35,017 nucleotides of DNA, taken from positions 1-35,017 of the forward strand of contig CALXOE010000044.1 in assembly GCA_944389935.1 (NCBI GenBank). Reading direction: 5' to 3'. Within the stretch, counting starts at the first letter, position 1. Each line of letters starts with the position of its first letter. Under the pieces are notes generated by a model that was given only the letters and a program-made list of their open reading frames with translations, had not been told where the DNA came from and ran no database searches. Source of the stretch: an uncultured Victivallis sp. (GTDB taxonomy: Bacteria; Verrucomicrobiota; Lentisphaeria; Victivallales; Victivallaceae). The position numbers and the translations under genes are program-made. Below, piece after piece: positions 22,663 through 30,908 of the stretch.

Positions 22663-24455
22663 GTGGACGAATCACATTTGTCGGGGCCGGTCCCGGCGCG
22701 GTCGATCTGATTACGCTGCGCGGCGCCGCCGCACTCGACGAGGCGGATCTGGTCATCTACGCCGGATCGCTTGTGAATGAAAAACTTCTTGAGCGAGCTG
22801 CAAAAGCCGAGCTTGTCAACAGCGCAAAACTCTCTCTGAATGAAGTGCTTGAACGTATGGTGTCCGGTTTTCGTTCGGGGAAGCGGGTCGTCCGGCTTCA
22901 TACCGGAGACCCGGCGATTTACGGTGCGGTGTCGGAACAGTACCGTGAGCTCGATCGCCTCGGCATTCCCTACGATGTCGTGCCCGGGGTTTCGAGCGTT
23001 TTCGCTGCCGCAGCTGAACTGAAAGTCGAACTTACGATGCCGGAGTTGTCGCAGAGCGTGATCCTGACCCGCGCCGAAGGACGCACCCCTGTTCCGGAAA
23101 GGGAAGCGATTGAAGTGCTTGCCGCGCACGGGGCTACGATGTGTCTTTATTTGAGTGTGGGCGAGATGGAACGCCTGGTCGAGCGGCTGCGCGCGGGCGG
23201 ACTGCCCCCGGAGACTCCGGCGGCGGTGGTTTACCGCGCGAGCTGGCCGAATCAGAAGATCGTGCGCGGCGTTCTTGCCGACATTGCCGCGAAAGTCGCC
23301 GATGCCGGGATCAAGCGGCAGGCGCTCATTGTGGTCGGGCGCGTGCTCGAGCGGGACGGCGCGCTCTCGAAACTCTATGATGACTCGTTTGCGACCGGGT
23401 ATCGCAATGCGGGCGGTTCGGCGGCGTTTCCGGGCCGGGTCGGGGTGTTCGCCCTGACCGCCGCCGGAGCGCACAAAGCCGCTGAAATCGCTGCCGGGCT
23501 GGAAGATGCGGAGATTGTTCTTCCCGGGAAATACGCGGATCTGGCGCCAGCACCCCGCCTCGTTTGTTATCCGGACGGCGAATTCTCCGAGGCGTTCGCG
23601 CGCGGCTGGAATGAATATGACGGACTCGTCATGGTCATGGCGTCCGGTATCGTCGTTCGGCACGTTGCGAAGCTCTGCCGTGCGAAAGGGAGCGATCCGG
23701 CAGTGGTGGTCTGCGATGCGGCGGGGAATTACGCCGTGAGTTTACTTTCCGGCCATCTCGGCGGGGCGAACCGGCTTGCAGCTGCGGTCGCCCGGATCAC
23801 CGGCGGCAGACCGGTCATCACAACCGCGACCGACAACTGCGGGCTGATGGCGTTTGACGAGCTTGCCGCACGTCACGGCTATCGGGTCGCGAATCCCGAA
23901 CTCCTGAAAACGTTCTCTGCGGAAATGCTTGATGGAGAGAAATTTGATCTCGCCATCCCGCAGGAGCTTTTTGAACGCTATTATGCCGGGAATCCGCAGT
24001 TCCGGTTTGCGGGCGACACGCCTGAAATCACGATTCGCTCAACCCATTCCGGTCATGTCCTGCGTCTTGTTCCGCGCAGGTACGCACTCGGAATCGGTTG
24101 CCGCCGTGGTGCTTCCGCCGATTCAATCGATGCTCTCTCTTCCCGGATTCTGAAAGAGCGAAACCTCTGCTGGGAAGCGATTGCCGTCGTCGCTTCGGCG
24201 GAACTCAAACGGGAGGAACCGGGATTGCTCGCTTTTGCCCAGTCGCACCGGATCGCACTGCGTTTCTTCCGTGCGGATGAATTGAATGCGGTCGATGTGC
24301 CGAATCCATCGGCTGCGGCGCTCGCTCATCTGGGAATTCGTTCCGTTTCCGAGGCGGCGGCTCTGCTGGCCGCCGGGCCCGGATCGCGACTGGTGGTGGA
24401 AAAAACGGCGGCGGAGTGTGTCACTGTCGCTCTCGCAGAGGTGTTAAATGGCTGA
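22659..24455 (+). CDS. Fused cobalt-precorrin-4 C11-methyltransferase (CbiF) and cobalt-precorrin-5A hydrolase (CbiG)
   Basis: Protein of 598 residues. Residues ~1-255 are CbiF: ITFVGAGPGAVDLITLRGAA, DLVIYAGSLVN (the CbiF/CobM signature), VRLHTGDPAIYGAVSEQ, and DVVPGVSSVFAAAAEL. Residues ~258-598 are CbiG: VGVFALTAAGAHKAAEIA, DGLVMVMASGIVVRHVA, DAAGNYAVSLLSGHLGGAN, then RYALGIGCRRGASAD, the CbiG C-terminal domain. The two act one after the other: C11 methylation, then opening of the delta-lactone with loss of acetaldehyde, so a fusion would channel the intermediate. CbiG marks the oxygen-independent route. No internal RBS or start suggests separate translation. It overlaps cbiH by 8 bases. 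Confidence 0.94.
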   Translation: MSGRITFVGAGPGAVDLITLRGAAALDEADLVIYAGSLVNEKLLERAAKAELVNSAKLSLNEVLERMVSGFRSGKRVVRLHTGDPAIYGAVSEQYRELDRLGIPYDVVPGVSSVFAAAAELKVELTMPELSQSVILTRAEGRTPVPEREAIEVLAAHGATMCLYLSVGEMERLVERLRAGGLPPETPAAVVYRASWPNQKIVRGVLADIAAKVADAGIKRQALIVVGRVLERDGALSKLYDDSFATGYRNAGGSAAFPGRVGVFALTAAGAHKAAEIAAGLEDAEIVLPGKYADLAPAPRLVCYPDGEFSEAFARGWNEYDGLVMVMASGIVVRHVAKLCRAKGSDPAVVVCDAAGNYAVSLLSGHLGGANRLAAAVARITGGRPVITTATDNCGLMAFDELAARHGYRVANPELLKTFSAEMLDGEKFDLAIPQELFERYYAGNPQFRFAGDTPEITIRSTHSGHVLRLVPRRYALGIGCRRGASADSIDALSSRILKERNLCWEAIAVVASAELKREEPGLLAFAQSHRIALRFFRADELNAVDVPNPSAAALAHLGIRSVSEAAALLAAGPGSRLVVEKTAAECVTVALAEVLNG

Positions 24456-25197
24456 AATTTATGCAGTTGGGATCGGTCCTGGAGCTCCTGATCTTATGAC
24501 TGGACAGGCGGTAAAGGTGCTGGAATCGTGTACGGCCGTCGCCGGATATCGGCTCTATCTCGATCAGCTAGGGCCGATGATCGCAGGCAAACGCTTGATC
24601 GCCAGCGGAATGCGTCAGGAGATCATGCGCTGCCGCGAAGCGCTCGAGGCGGCACTTGCGGGAGAGCGGGTTGCCGTCGTATCTTCCGGTGACGCTGGTG
24701 TTTATGGTATGGCCGGATTGCTGCTCGAATTGTGCGAACTTGAGCGTTACCGCGAAATCGAGGTCGAAGTCGTTCCCGGTGTCACGGCCGCGCTCGCGGC
24801 GGCTGCGCTTGTGGGGGCGCCGTTCATGAACGACTTTGCCGTGCTGAGCCTCTCGGATCTGATGACCGATCGCGAGCTGATCCGGCGGCGGATCCGGGCG
24901 GTCGCCGCCTGTGATCTGCCGGTCGCGTTTTACAATCCGCGCAGCACGAAGCGGGAAGAGCTGCTCGAATATGCGGTCGCCGTATTCCGGGAAACCGATC
25001 CCGCTCTTCCCGTCGCAGTGGTGCACAATGCGTTCCGTGACGGGCAGAGAGTCGATCTCGTTACGCTTGATGACTTTCCGCTTCATCAAGTGAATATGAC
25101 TTCGATCGTGATAATCGGCAACTCGCAGACTGTTGTGCGCGGCAACCGTTTTTACTGCCGCCGCGGCTATCGGGAGAAACATGAATTTGAAGCGTAA
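24448..25197 (+). CDS. cbiH: Cobalt-factor III / cobalt-precorrin-3 C17-methyltransferase
   Basis: Methylates C17 and drives ring contraction. Protein of 249 residues. Marks: IYAVGIGPGAPDLMTGQAVK, VAGYRLYLDQL (typical of CbiH/CobJ), VAVVSSGDAGVYGMAG, EVVPGVTAALAAAA, FMNDFAVLSLSDLMT and FYNPRSTKREELL. Starts within the 3' end of the cbiF-cbiG gene and its own 3' end overlaps cbiA by 17 bases. Together with CbiG and CbiF encoded next door it completes the ring-contraction steps. Confidence 0.95.
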   Translation: MAEIYAVGIGPGAPDLMTGQAVKVLESCTAVAGYRLYLDQLGPMIAGKRLIASGMRQEIMRCREALEAALAGERVAVVSSGDAGVYGMAGLLLELCELERYREIEVEVVPGVTAALAAAALVGAPFMNDFAVLSLSDLMTDRELIRRRIRAVAACDLPVAFYNPRSTKREELLEYAVAVFRETDPALPVAVVHNAFRDGQRVDLVTLDDFPLHQVNMTSIVIIGNSQTVVRGNRFYCRRGYREKHEFEA

Positions 25198-26545
25198 ACC
25201 CTTTTCCGCCTTTCTGATCGCGGGGACGAATTCCGGCAGCGGCAAAACAACCTTGTCGCTCGGGATTCTGCGTGCGTTTTCCCGGCGCGGACTCGTGCCT
25301 GCGCCGTTCAAATGCGGCCCGGACTACATCGATCCGCTTTTTCACCGCCAGGCCGCGGGCCGGATTTCGGTCAACTGCGATCCGTTTCTGATGGGACCGG
25401 ATGGCGTTCGCCGCAGTTTTTCCCGGCACGTCTCAGATTCATGTGTCGCTGTCGTCGAGGGAGTTATGGGACTTTTCGACGGCAATTCCCCCGGGACGCT
25501 CGCGGGCAGCAGCGCGGAAATCGCCGCATTGCTCGATATTCCGGTCGTACTCGTTGTGAATGCACGCGGCATGGCCGGGTCGATTGCGCCGCTCGTGCGC
25601 GGTTTTTCGCAATGGGAGCCGCGTGTCCGCATTGTCGGAGTCATTGCCGACAACATCGGTTCGGCTCATCATGCGGAATTGCTGCGCAGCGCGCTTGCGT
25701 CGGCGGGACTTCCGCCGCTCTTCGGCGCGCTCGCGCGGGATGAGCGTTTGCGACTTCCGGAACGTCATCTCGGTCTCGCTCCCGCTCAACTCGATGAGTC
25801 CTGGCTCGATATGCTTGCCGAAGCGGTCGAAACATCCATCGATCTGGATCGGCTGCTCGCGTTGACGCGCGTGGTTCCGCCGTCGGCGGAACCCGTTCCG
25901 GCTGTCGTGCCGCCGCCTTCCGTCGTACGGCTCGGAGTGGCTCGGGATGAGGCGTTTCAGTTCTATTATGCGGAGAATTTTGAGCTGCTACGGCAGTTCG
26001 GGGTCGAGACCGTTCCCTTTTCGCCGCTGCGGGACGCGGCGCTGCCGGAGAATCTCGCCGGGCTCTGGTTCGGCGGGGGCTTCCCGGAGCTGTATGTGGA
26101 GACGCTCTCCCGGAATCACTCCATGCTCGAGGCGATCCGGGCGTTCGCCGCATCCGGCCGCCCTGTCTACGGAGAGTGCGGCGGTTATCTCTATCTGCTC
26201 GAGGCTCTTACCGATTTCGACGGCGTTCGCCGCCCGTTGCTCGGACTCCTGCCGGGGGAGGCGGTCATGGGGCAGAAACTTGCTTCGCTCGGATATCGGG
26301 AACTTACTTCCTGTTCGGAATCGCTCTTTGGTCCGGCCGGAACGAAACTGCGCGGCCATGAGTTTCATTATTCATTTCTGAAAAACGGTCCGAGTGGAGG
26401 CAACCTATTCGCATCCCGCGACTTGCGTGGTGTCGAACGTCCCGCCGGAAGTGTCTGCGGCAATCTCTGCGGCAGTTATATCCATCTCCATTTCGCCTCG
26501 AATCCGGCCGCGGCGGAGGCATTGGTCCGGAGGCTTCAGGCATGA
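25181..26545 (+). CDS. cbiA: Cobyrinic acid a,c-diamide synthase
   Basis: Amidates the a and c side chains with glutamine and ATP. Protein of 454 residues; ATG 25181 preceded by GGGAGA and placed inside the cbiH 3' end. N-terminal P-loop domain: LIAGTNSGSGKTT (Lys22), PFKCGPDYIDP, VVEGVMGLFDG, VVLVVNARGMAGS. C-terminal glutaminase domain: GLWFGGGFPELY and YGECGGYLYLLEAL with nucleophile Cys333; near the end GHEFHYS and SYIHLHFASNP. Length and order are normal for CbiA/CobB. It overlaps cbiB by 4 bases. Confidence 0.95.
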   Translation: MNLKRKPFSAFLIAGTNSGSGKTTLSLGILRAFSRRGLVPAPFKCGPDYIDPLFHRQAAGRISVNCDPFLMGPDGVRRSFSRHVSDSCVAVVEGVMGLFDGNSPGTLAGSSAEIAALLDIPVVLVVNARGMAGSIAPLVRGFSQWEPRVRIVGVIADNIGSAHHAELLRSALASAGLPPLFGALARDERLRLPERHLGLAPAQLDESWLDMLAEAVETSIDLDRLLALTRVVPPSAEPVPAVVPPPSVVRLGVARDEAFQFYYAENFELLRQFGVETVPFSPLRDAALPENLAGLWFGGGFPELYVETLSRNHSMLEAIRAFAASGRPVYGECGGYLYLLEALTDFDGVRRPLLGLLPGEAVMGQKLASLGYRELTSCSESLFGPAGTKLRGHEFHYSFLKNGPSGGNLFASRDLRGVERPAGSVCGNLCGSYIHLHFASNPAAAEALVRRLQA

Positions 26546-27510
26546 CACTCATTTATCTGGTCACCCTCGCGCTTTTGTTCGACGTTCTGTTCGGGGATCC
26601 GCACAGCTCGTGGCACCCGGTGGCGCTCTTCGGCCGTGCCGCTTCTCCGGTCGAACGGTTCTGCCGGAGGAAGTTCCGTTCCGAATTCATCGCCGGTTTC
26701 GCCGGCTGGGTGATTCTTGTCGGCGGAGCGACTGCGGCGACGTGGCTGCTGGTGCGGTTATTGGTTTCCCGTCAGGAAGTTGCCGGTGTCCTGCTCGCTG
26801 CCGTAATTCTCTATTTTACGATTGCACTTCGGAGTCTTGTCGACCATGCGCGCGCGATCCGTCGGCCGCTCCGCAACGGGAATCTCTCCGGAGCGCGCCG
26901 GGCGCTGTCGATGATCGTGAGCCGCGACACGGCTGCTCTTTCCGAGTCGGAAATCGTGCGCGGCGCGATCGAGAGCCTCGGCGAAAATCTCATCGACGCG
27001 ATGACGAGCGCGCTCTTTTTCGCCGTTCTCGGTTACCTCGTCGATGGTGTCGCCGGAGCCGCTGCCGGGGCGGTTTTTCTGCGTGCGGCCAACACGCTCG
27101 ACGCCTGCTGGGGTTACCGGAACAGACGTTATCTCCTCTTCGGTCGTTTTGCGGCGCGGGCGGATGATGTGCTTCATTTTATTCCGGCACGCCTGACGCT
27201 GCCTGCGATCGCGGCTGCGGCTCTGCTGCTCCGCTTGGATGCGAAAGCGACGCTGAAAGCCGGAATCCGTCACCGTCACGACCACCCGAGCCCGAACTCC
27301 TGCTGGGGCATGGCCGGGTTCGCCGGAGCGCTCGGAATCCGGCTCGGCGGCCCGACTGTTTACGACGGTGTCCGCGAACCGTACCCTTACTGGGGGGAGG
27401 GTCGGAAAAAGTTGAATTGTGCTGATCTCGTTCGAGCGGAGTATCTTACTGTATTTTCAGCTCTTGTGTTTGCCGTCGTTGCGGCTGGATTGGGGGTGTG
27501 GCTGTCATGA
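26542..27510 (+). CDS. cbiB: Adenosylcobinamide-phosphate synthase (cobalamin biosynthesis membrane protein CbiB)
   Basis: Joins adenosylcobyric acid and aminopropanol phosphate in the inner membrane. Protein of 322 residues with several membrane segments. Marks: FDVLFGDPHSSWHPVALFGR, ARRALSMIVSRDTAALSE, the family's most conserved block ESLGENLIDAMTSALFF, FLRAANTLDACWGYRN, and HPSPNSCWGMAGFAGALGIRLGG split over 287-end. It uses the products of both halves of the CobD-CobQ fusion encoded upstream. It overlaps its neighbours at both ends (ATGA). Confidence 0.95.
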   Translation: MTLIYLVTLALLFDVLFGDPHSSWHPVALFGRAASPVERFCRRKFRSEFIAGFAGWVILVGGATAATWLLVRLLVSRQEVAGVLLAAVILYFTIALRSLVDHARAIRRPLRNGNLSGARRALSMIVSRDTAALSESEIVRGAIESLGENLIDAMTSALFFAVLGYLVDGVAGAAAGAVFLRAANTLDACWGYRNRRYLLFGRFAARADDVLHFIPARLTLPAIAAAALLLRLDAKATLKAGIRHRHDHPSPNSCWGMAGFAGALGIRLGGPTVYDGVREPYPYWGEGRKKLNCADLVRAEYLTVFSALVFAVVAAGLGVWLS

Positions 27511-28085
27511 AACGGATTCTGCTGATCCGGCACGGGGAAGTTGAGGAGAGTTACCGCGGGCGTTTCATCGGGAAAACCGATGCTCCGCTCTCGGAGGAGG
27601 GCAGGGAGGAGTGCCGGGCTTTGCGCGTGCGCGTTGCGGCACTTTCTCCGGAACTGTTTTTCTGCAGTCCGCTGCGTCGTGCGGTTGAAACGCTTGAAGT
27701 CGTGCGTGTCAAAGAGTGTCGATCTCTTATCGATCCGCGTCTGCGTGAGATTGATTTCGGACGTTGGGAGGGGTTGCTTTTCGAGGAAATCGCCCGCGTC
27801 GCAGCGCCGGCGGAGCTGCGCGTCTGGGCGGAGAATCCCGCCGGAATGGTGTTCCCCGGAGGAGAGTCGTTCGCCGCGTTTGCCGCTCGCGTCGACGCCT
27901 TTACACGCGAACTCGTTGAAATGCCGGTCGAGTGCGCCGCTGTCGTGACCCACGGAGGCGTTTTGATGCGCATGATTTCCGGTTGGAAAGGGTTACCGCC
28001 GCAGCGCCAGCACGAAGTGCTTCCGCCGCGCGGTTCGTTGAATGTTTTTGAATGCAACGATGGAGTCTGGAATCATGTCCAATAA
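27507..28085 (+). CDS. cobC: Alpha-ribazole phosphatase-like histidine phosphatase
   Basis: Protein of 192 residues from ATG 27507 (a GTG at 27498 is less likely; the ATG overlaps the cbiB stop). Histidine phosphatase marks: ILLIRHGEVEE with catalytic His9, FFCSPLRRAVETLE, LREIDFGRWEGL and VVTHGGVLMRM with the second His. In this position it most likely removes the 5' phosphate of alpha-ribazole phosphate or of the cobalamin phosphate formed by CobS. The family also contains other phosphatases, so the role rests on the operon context. It overlaps cobU by 11 bases. Confidence 0.88.
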   Translation: MKRILLIRHGEVEESYRGRFIGKTDAPLSEEGREECRALRVRVAALSPELFFCSPLRRAVETLEVVRVKECRSLIDPRLREIDFGRWEGLLFEEIARVAAPAELRVWAENPAGMVFPGGESFAAFAARVDAFTRELVEMPVECAAVVTHGGVLMRMISGWKGLPPQRQHEVLPPRGSLNVFECNDGVWNHVQ

Positions 28086-28608
28086 GATCATACTGGTCAT
28101 CGGCGGCGCGCGCAGCGGAAAGAGCCGTTTCTCGGAAGAGCTCGTGCTGCGCGCCGACGACACCCCGTTCTATATCGCAACCGCCCCCGTACTCGATTCG
28201 GAGATGGCCGAGCGGGTTCGGCTTCACCGCGAACGGCGCGCCGCTGCAAACTGGGTCACGATCGAAGAGGAGCGCAATCTCGTCAACGCGGTCCGGCTCG
28301 CGGCGGCGGAGGATGCCGGCGCCGTGCTGATCGATTGTCTCACCCTCTGGATCAACAATCTTCTTTATGAAAATCCGGAACTCTCCGAAACGGAGATGAC
28401 GGAAAAATCCCGCGCTCTAGTTGATGAACTCCGTCTGGGCCCTCCGTTTTCCGTGCTTGTCATCAACGAGGTCGGACTCGGGCTCGTGCCGGAGCTGCCG
28501 CTGGCGCGCCGTTTTCGTGATCTGTCGGGGCGCTGTGCGCAGGTCATTGCGTCAGAAGCTGATGAAGTCTATTTTATGGTTGCAGGAATTCCACAGAGGA
28601 TCAAGTGA
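28075..28608 (+). CDS. cobU: Adenosylcobinamide kinase / adenosylcobinamide-phosphate guanylyltransferase
   Basis: Phosphorylates adenosylcobinamide and transfers GMP to it. Protein of 177 residues; ATG 28075 inside the 3' end of cobC, with TGGAG upstream. Marks: ILVIGGARSGKSRFSEEL (P-loop, Lys16), FYIATAPVLDSEMAERVRLH with His51 as the likely GMP-accepting His, VLIDCLTLWINNLL, and VINEVGLGLVP. The normal CobU length and order. cobT starts two bases after its stop. Confidence 0.95.
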   Translation: MSNKIILVIGGARSGKSRFSEELVLRADDTPFYIATAPVLDSEMAERVRLHRERRAAANWVTIEEERNLVNAVRLAAAEDAGAVLIDCLTLWINNLLYENPELSETEMTEKSRALVDELRLGPPFSVLVINEVGLGLVPELPLARRFRDLSGRCAQVIASEADEVYFMVAGIPQRIK

Positions 28609-28609
28609 A

Positions 28610-29686
28610 ATGAACGACAATCTGCTTGAGAAAACCATCGCCGCAATCGAACCGGCCGACGCTGCCGTCCGGGAAGAGGCACGGCACTACATCGACACGT
28701 TGACCATGCCGAGGCGGGCACTCGGACGGCTGCTCGACCTGGCCGAGGAACTCGCGGCCATGACCCGGACTCTGCGTTTCCCGACCGCCCGGAAAGAGAT
28801 CGTTCTGATGGCGGGCGATCACGGCATTGTCCGGCAGGGAGTCTGCCCGCAGCCGTCGAGCGTGACCACTCAGATGGTGCGCAACTTCGTGCATGGCGGC
28901 GGCGGGATCAATGTGCTCGCCCGCGTCGCGGGGGCTCACGTGACTGTCGTCGACATGGGAGTCGATTCCGACCTTTCGGATCTCGTCGACGCAGGCGCGG
29001 TCATCGACTGCAAAATCGCCCCCGGAACCGCCGATTTCTCCATCGGCCCGGCCATGAGCCGCGAACAGGCCGTCCGTTCTCTCGAGGCCGGGATCCGGAT
29101 TGCGGAACGACTCGCCCCGGAAGTCGACGTCTTCGCCACCGGTGAGATGGGCATCGGCAACACTTCGCCCTCTTCCGCGGTCGTCACGGTACTCTCCGGC
29201 GCGGACGATCCGGCTCCGTTCGTCGGCCGCGGCGCGGGGCTCGACCCGGCGAAGCTCGCGCACAAGGCGGCGGTGATCCGGCGCGGCATCGCATGCAACT
29301 CCCCCGATCCCGCCGACGGCATCGACCTGCTCGCGAAAGTCGGCGGATTCGAGATCGGCGGCATCGCCGGAGTCGTCCTCGGCGCGGCCCGCATGCGTAA
29401 ACCCGTTGTGATCGATGGCTTTATCTCCAGTGCAGGCGCTCTGGTCGCCGCTGTTCTCGCTCCTGCGTCGCGCGATTACATGATTCTCGGCCACGGCAGC
29501 GCTGAACCCGGCCATGTCGCGATGGCCCGTCTGCTCGGGAAACAGCCGCTGCTCGACCTCGGCATGCGGTTGGGGGAGGGGACCGGCGCCGCCCTCGCTC
29601 TGCAGCTTCTCGACGCCGCCCGGGCGATCATGACCGAGATGGCCACGTTCGAGTCGGCGAACGTCACCGAGGAGGGTCTCAAGTGA
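28610..29686 (+). CDS. cobT: Nicotinate-nucleotide:dimethylbenzimidazole phosphoribosyltransferase
   Basis: Activates the lower-ligand base to its alpha-ribotide. Protein of 358 residues from ATG 28610 with AGAGGA upstream. Marks: TMPRRALGRLLDLAEELAAM, VLMAGDHGIVRQGVCPQPSS, the family's MVRNFVHGGGGINVLAR, DVFATGEMGIGNTSPSSAV, FEIGGIAGVVLGAA, and the catalytic Glu348 in MATFESANV near the C-terminus. The window holds no bluB or bza genes, so the source of the base is not shown here. It overlaps cobS by 4 bases. Confidence 0.96.
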   Translation: MNDNLLEKTIAAIEPADAAVREEARHYIDTLTMPRRALGRLLDLAEELAAMTRTLRFPTARKEIVLMAGDHGIVRQGVCPQPSSVTTQMVRNFVHGGGGINVLARVAGAHVTVVDMGVDSDLSDLVDAGAVIDCKIAPGTADFSIGPAMSREQAVRSLEAGIRIAERLAPEVDVFATGEMGIGNTSPSSAVVTVLSGADDPAPFVGRGAGLDPAKLAHKAAVIRRGIACNSPDPADGIDLLAKVGGFEIGGIAGVVLGAARMRKPVVIDGFISSAGALVAAVLAPASRDYMILGHGSAEPGHVAMARLLGKQPLLDLGMRLGEGTGAALALQLLDAARAIMTEMATFESANVTEEGLK

Positions 29687-30417
29687 GAACGTTTCTGGCC
29701 GCCGTTTCGATGCTGAGCGCCCTCCCGCTCGGCCGGTTTTGCCCGACTGAAACAGAGCTGCAGCGGTCGCAGAATCTCTTCCCGGCTGCCGGACTCCTTT
29801 TCGGCGTGCTCCTCGGCTGCGCGGCGTGGGGACTGATCTATCTCCAGCTTCCGCTTCTGCCGACGGCGATGCTGCTCGCGCTGCTGCCCGAGGCGTTGAC
29901 GAAAGGATTCCATCTCGACGGACTCGCGGATACGGCCGACGGGTTCCTCTCGGGACGCTCGCGTGAACGCAAGCTCGAGATCATGCGTGACAGCCGCACA
30001 GGTTCGATGGGAGTCGCGGCGATTTTCGCGCTGCTCGGCATGAAGTTCGCACTCTTCGGGTCGATTCCCGCTGCGGCACTCCCGGTCGTCGCCGGAATCA
30101 TGATGCTCTCGGGCCGCTGCGGAATCGTGCTCTACAATGCGATGAGCCGTTACGCGCGACCAGACGGACTCGGCGCAATCTGGTTCCGCCGCCGACCCGT
30201 CGTCGGAATCGTGCTCGCGCTGCTGCTGCCGGGCGTGGTTGCCTGGTGGTTCTTCGGGCCGGCGGCAGGTGGGGCGTTTGTCGGTGCGCTGCTGCTCTTT
30301 ACGTTCATCTGGAGCCGCGTTACGCGGGCGGTCATCGGCGGCGCGACCGGCGACACCATCGGCTGCTGCGAAGAGTTGTGCGAACTTCTCACTCTCGCCT
30401 GGGGGGTCGCCTTATGA
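29683..30417 (+). CDS. cobS: Adenosylcobinamide-GDP ribazoletransferase (cobalamin synthase)
   Basis: Joins adenosylcobinamide-GDP and alpha-ribazole (phosphate) at the inner membrane, the last assembly step. Protein of 244 residues from GTG 29683, which overlaps the cobT stop. Polytopic membrane protein with FHLDGLADTADGFLSG near residue 75 (the metal-binding DGLADT.DG motif), RDSRTGSMGV near 104, SGRCGIVLYNAMSRYAR, and GGATGDTIGCCEELCELL at the C-terminus. All are hallmarks of CobS/CobV. It overlaps the DUF523 gene by 4 bases. Confidence 0.95.
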   Translation: MRTFLAAVSMLSALPLGRFCPTETELQRSQNLFPAAGLLFGVLLGCAAWGLIYLQLPLLPTAMLLALLPEALTKGFHLDGLADTADGFLSGRSRERKLEIMRDSRTGSMGVAAIFALLGMKFALFGSIPAAALPVVAGIMMLSGRCGIVLYNAMSRYARPDGLGAIWFRRRPVVGIVLALLLPGVVAWWFFGPAAGGAFVGALLLFTFIWSRVTRAVIGGATGDTIGCCEELCELLTLAWGVAL

Positions 30418-30908
30418 AAGTGCGGGTCGGAATCAGCGCGTGTCTGCTCGGGCGGCCCGTCCGCTACGACGGGCGCGACAAGTTCGATCCGCTGCTCGCG
30501 GAAACCCTTGCCGCCCGGATCGAATGGATCCCCGTCTGCCCGGAAACCGAATTCGGGCTGCCCGTCCCGCGGGAGCCGATTCAGCTTGAGGACGATCCCG
30601 CCCGACCCGAATTGCGCGGCGTTCATTCCGGATGCAGCCTGAGCTGCGCCATGCGCGCATTCTGCCGCCGCCGGGTCGATGAGCTTGGGGAATTCGATCT
30701 CGCCGGTTTTGTCTTCAAGGCGAAATCTCCCTCCTGCGGGCTCCACGTCGCTGTTTTCCACGGCGGAGAGACGGTCGGCCGCGCCGCCGGACTCTTCGCC
30801 GCGGCATGGATGGAACGTCATCCGGAACTTCCCGTCGTCGAGGCCGAGACTCTGCACGATCCCGCCGCGCTTGAGGAGTTTCTCGCGAAATTAAAGATCG
30901 AGCAGTGA
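30414..30908 (+). CDS. DUF523 family protein (putative Fe-S protein) at the end of the B12 operon
   Basis: Protein of 164 residues, ATG 30414 overlapping the cobS stop. DUF523 marks: VGISACLLGRPVRYDG (Cys10), PVCPETEFGLPVPRE (Cys42) and FKAKSPSCGLH (Cys108); additional Cys at 74, 78 and 84. From the literature as I recall it, DUF523 members (TudS) are [4Fe-4S] thiouracil desulfidases whose cluster is held by three Cys, which fits the three motif Cys here. No DUF1722 domain is attached. Nothing known ties this family to cobalamin, so its tight coupling to cobS is notable. Its last 18 bases overlap the 3' end of the convergent gene, so no terminator fits between them. Confidence 0.9.
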   Translation: MKVRVGISACLLGRPVRYDGRDKFDPLLAETLAARIEWIPVCPETEFGLPVPREPIQLEDDPARPELRGVHSGCSLSCAMRAFCRRRVDELGEFDLAGFVFKAKSPSCGLHVAVFHGGETVGRAAGLFAAAWMERHPELPVVEAETLHDPAALEEFLAKLKIEQ

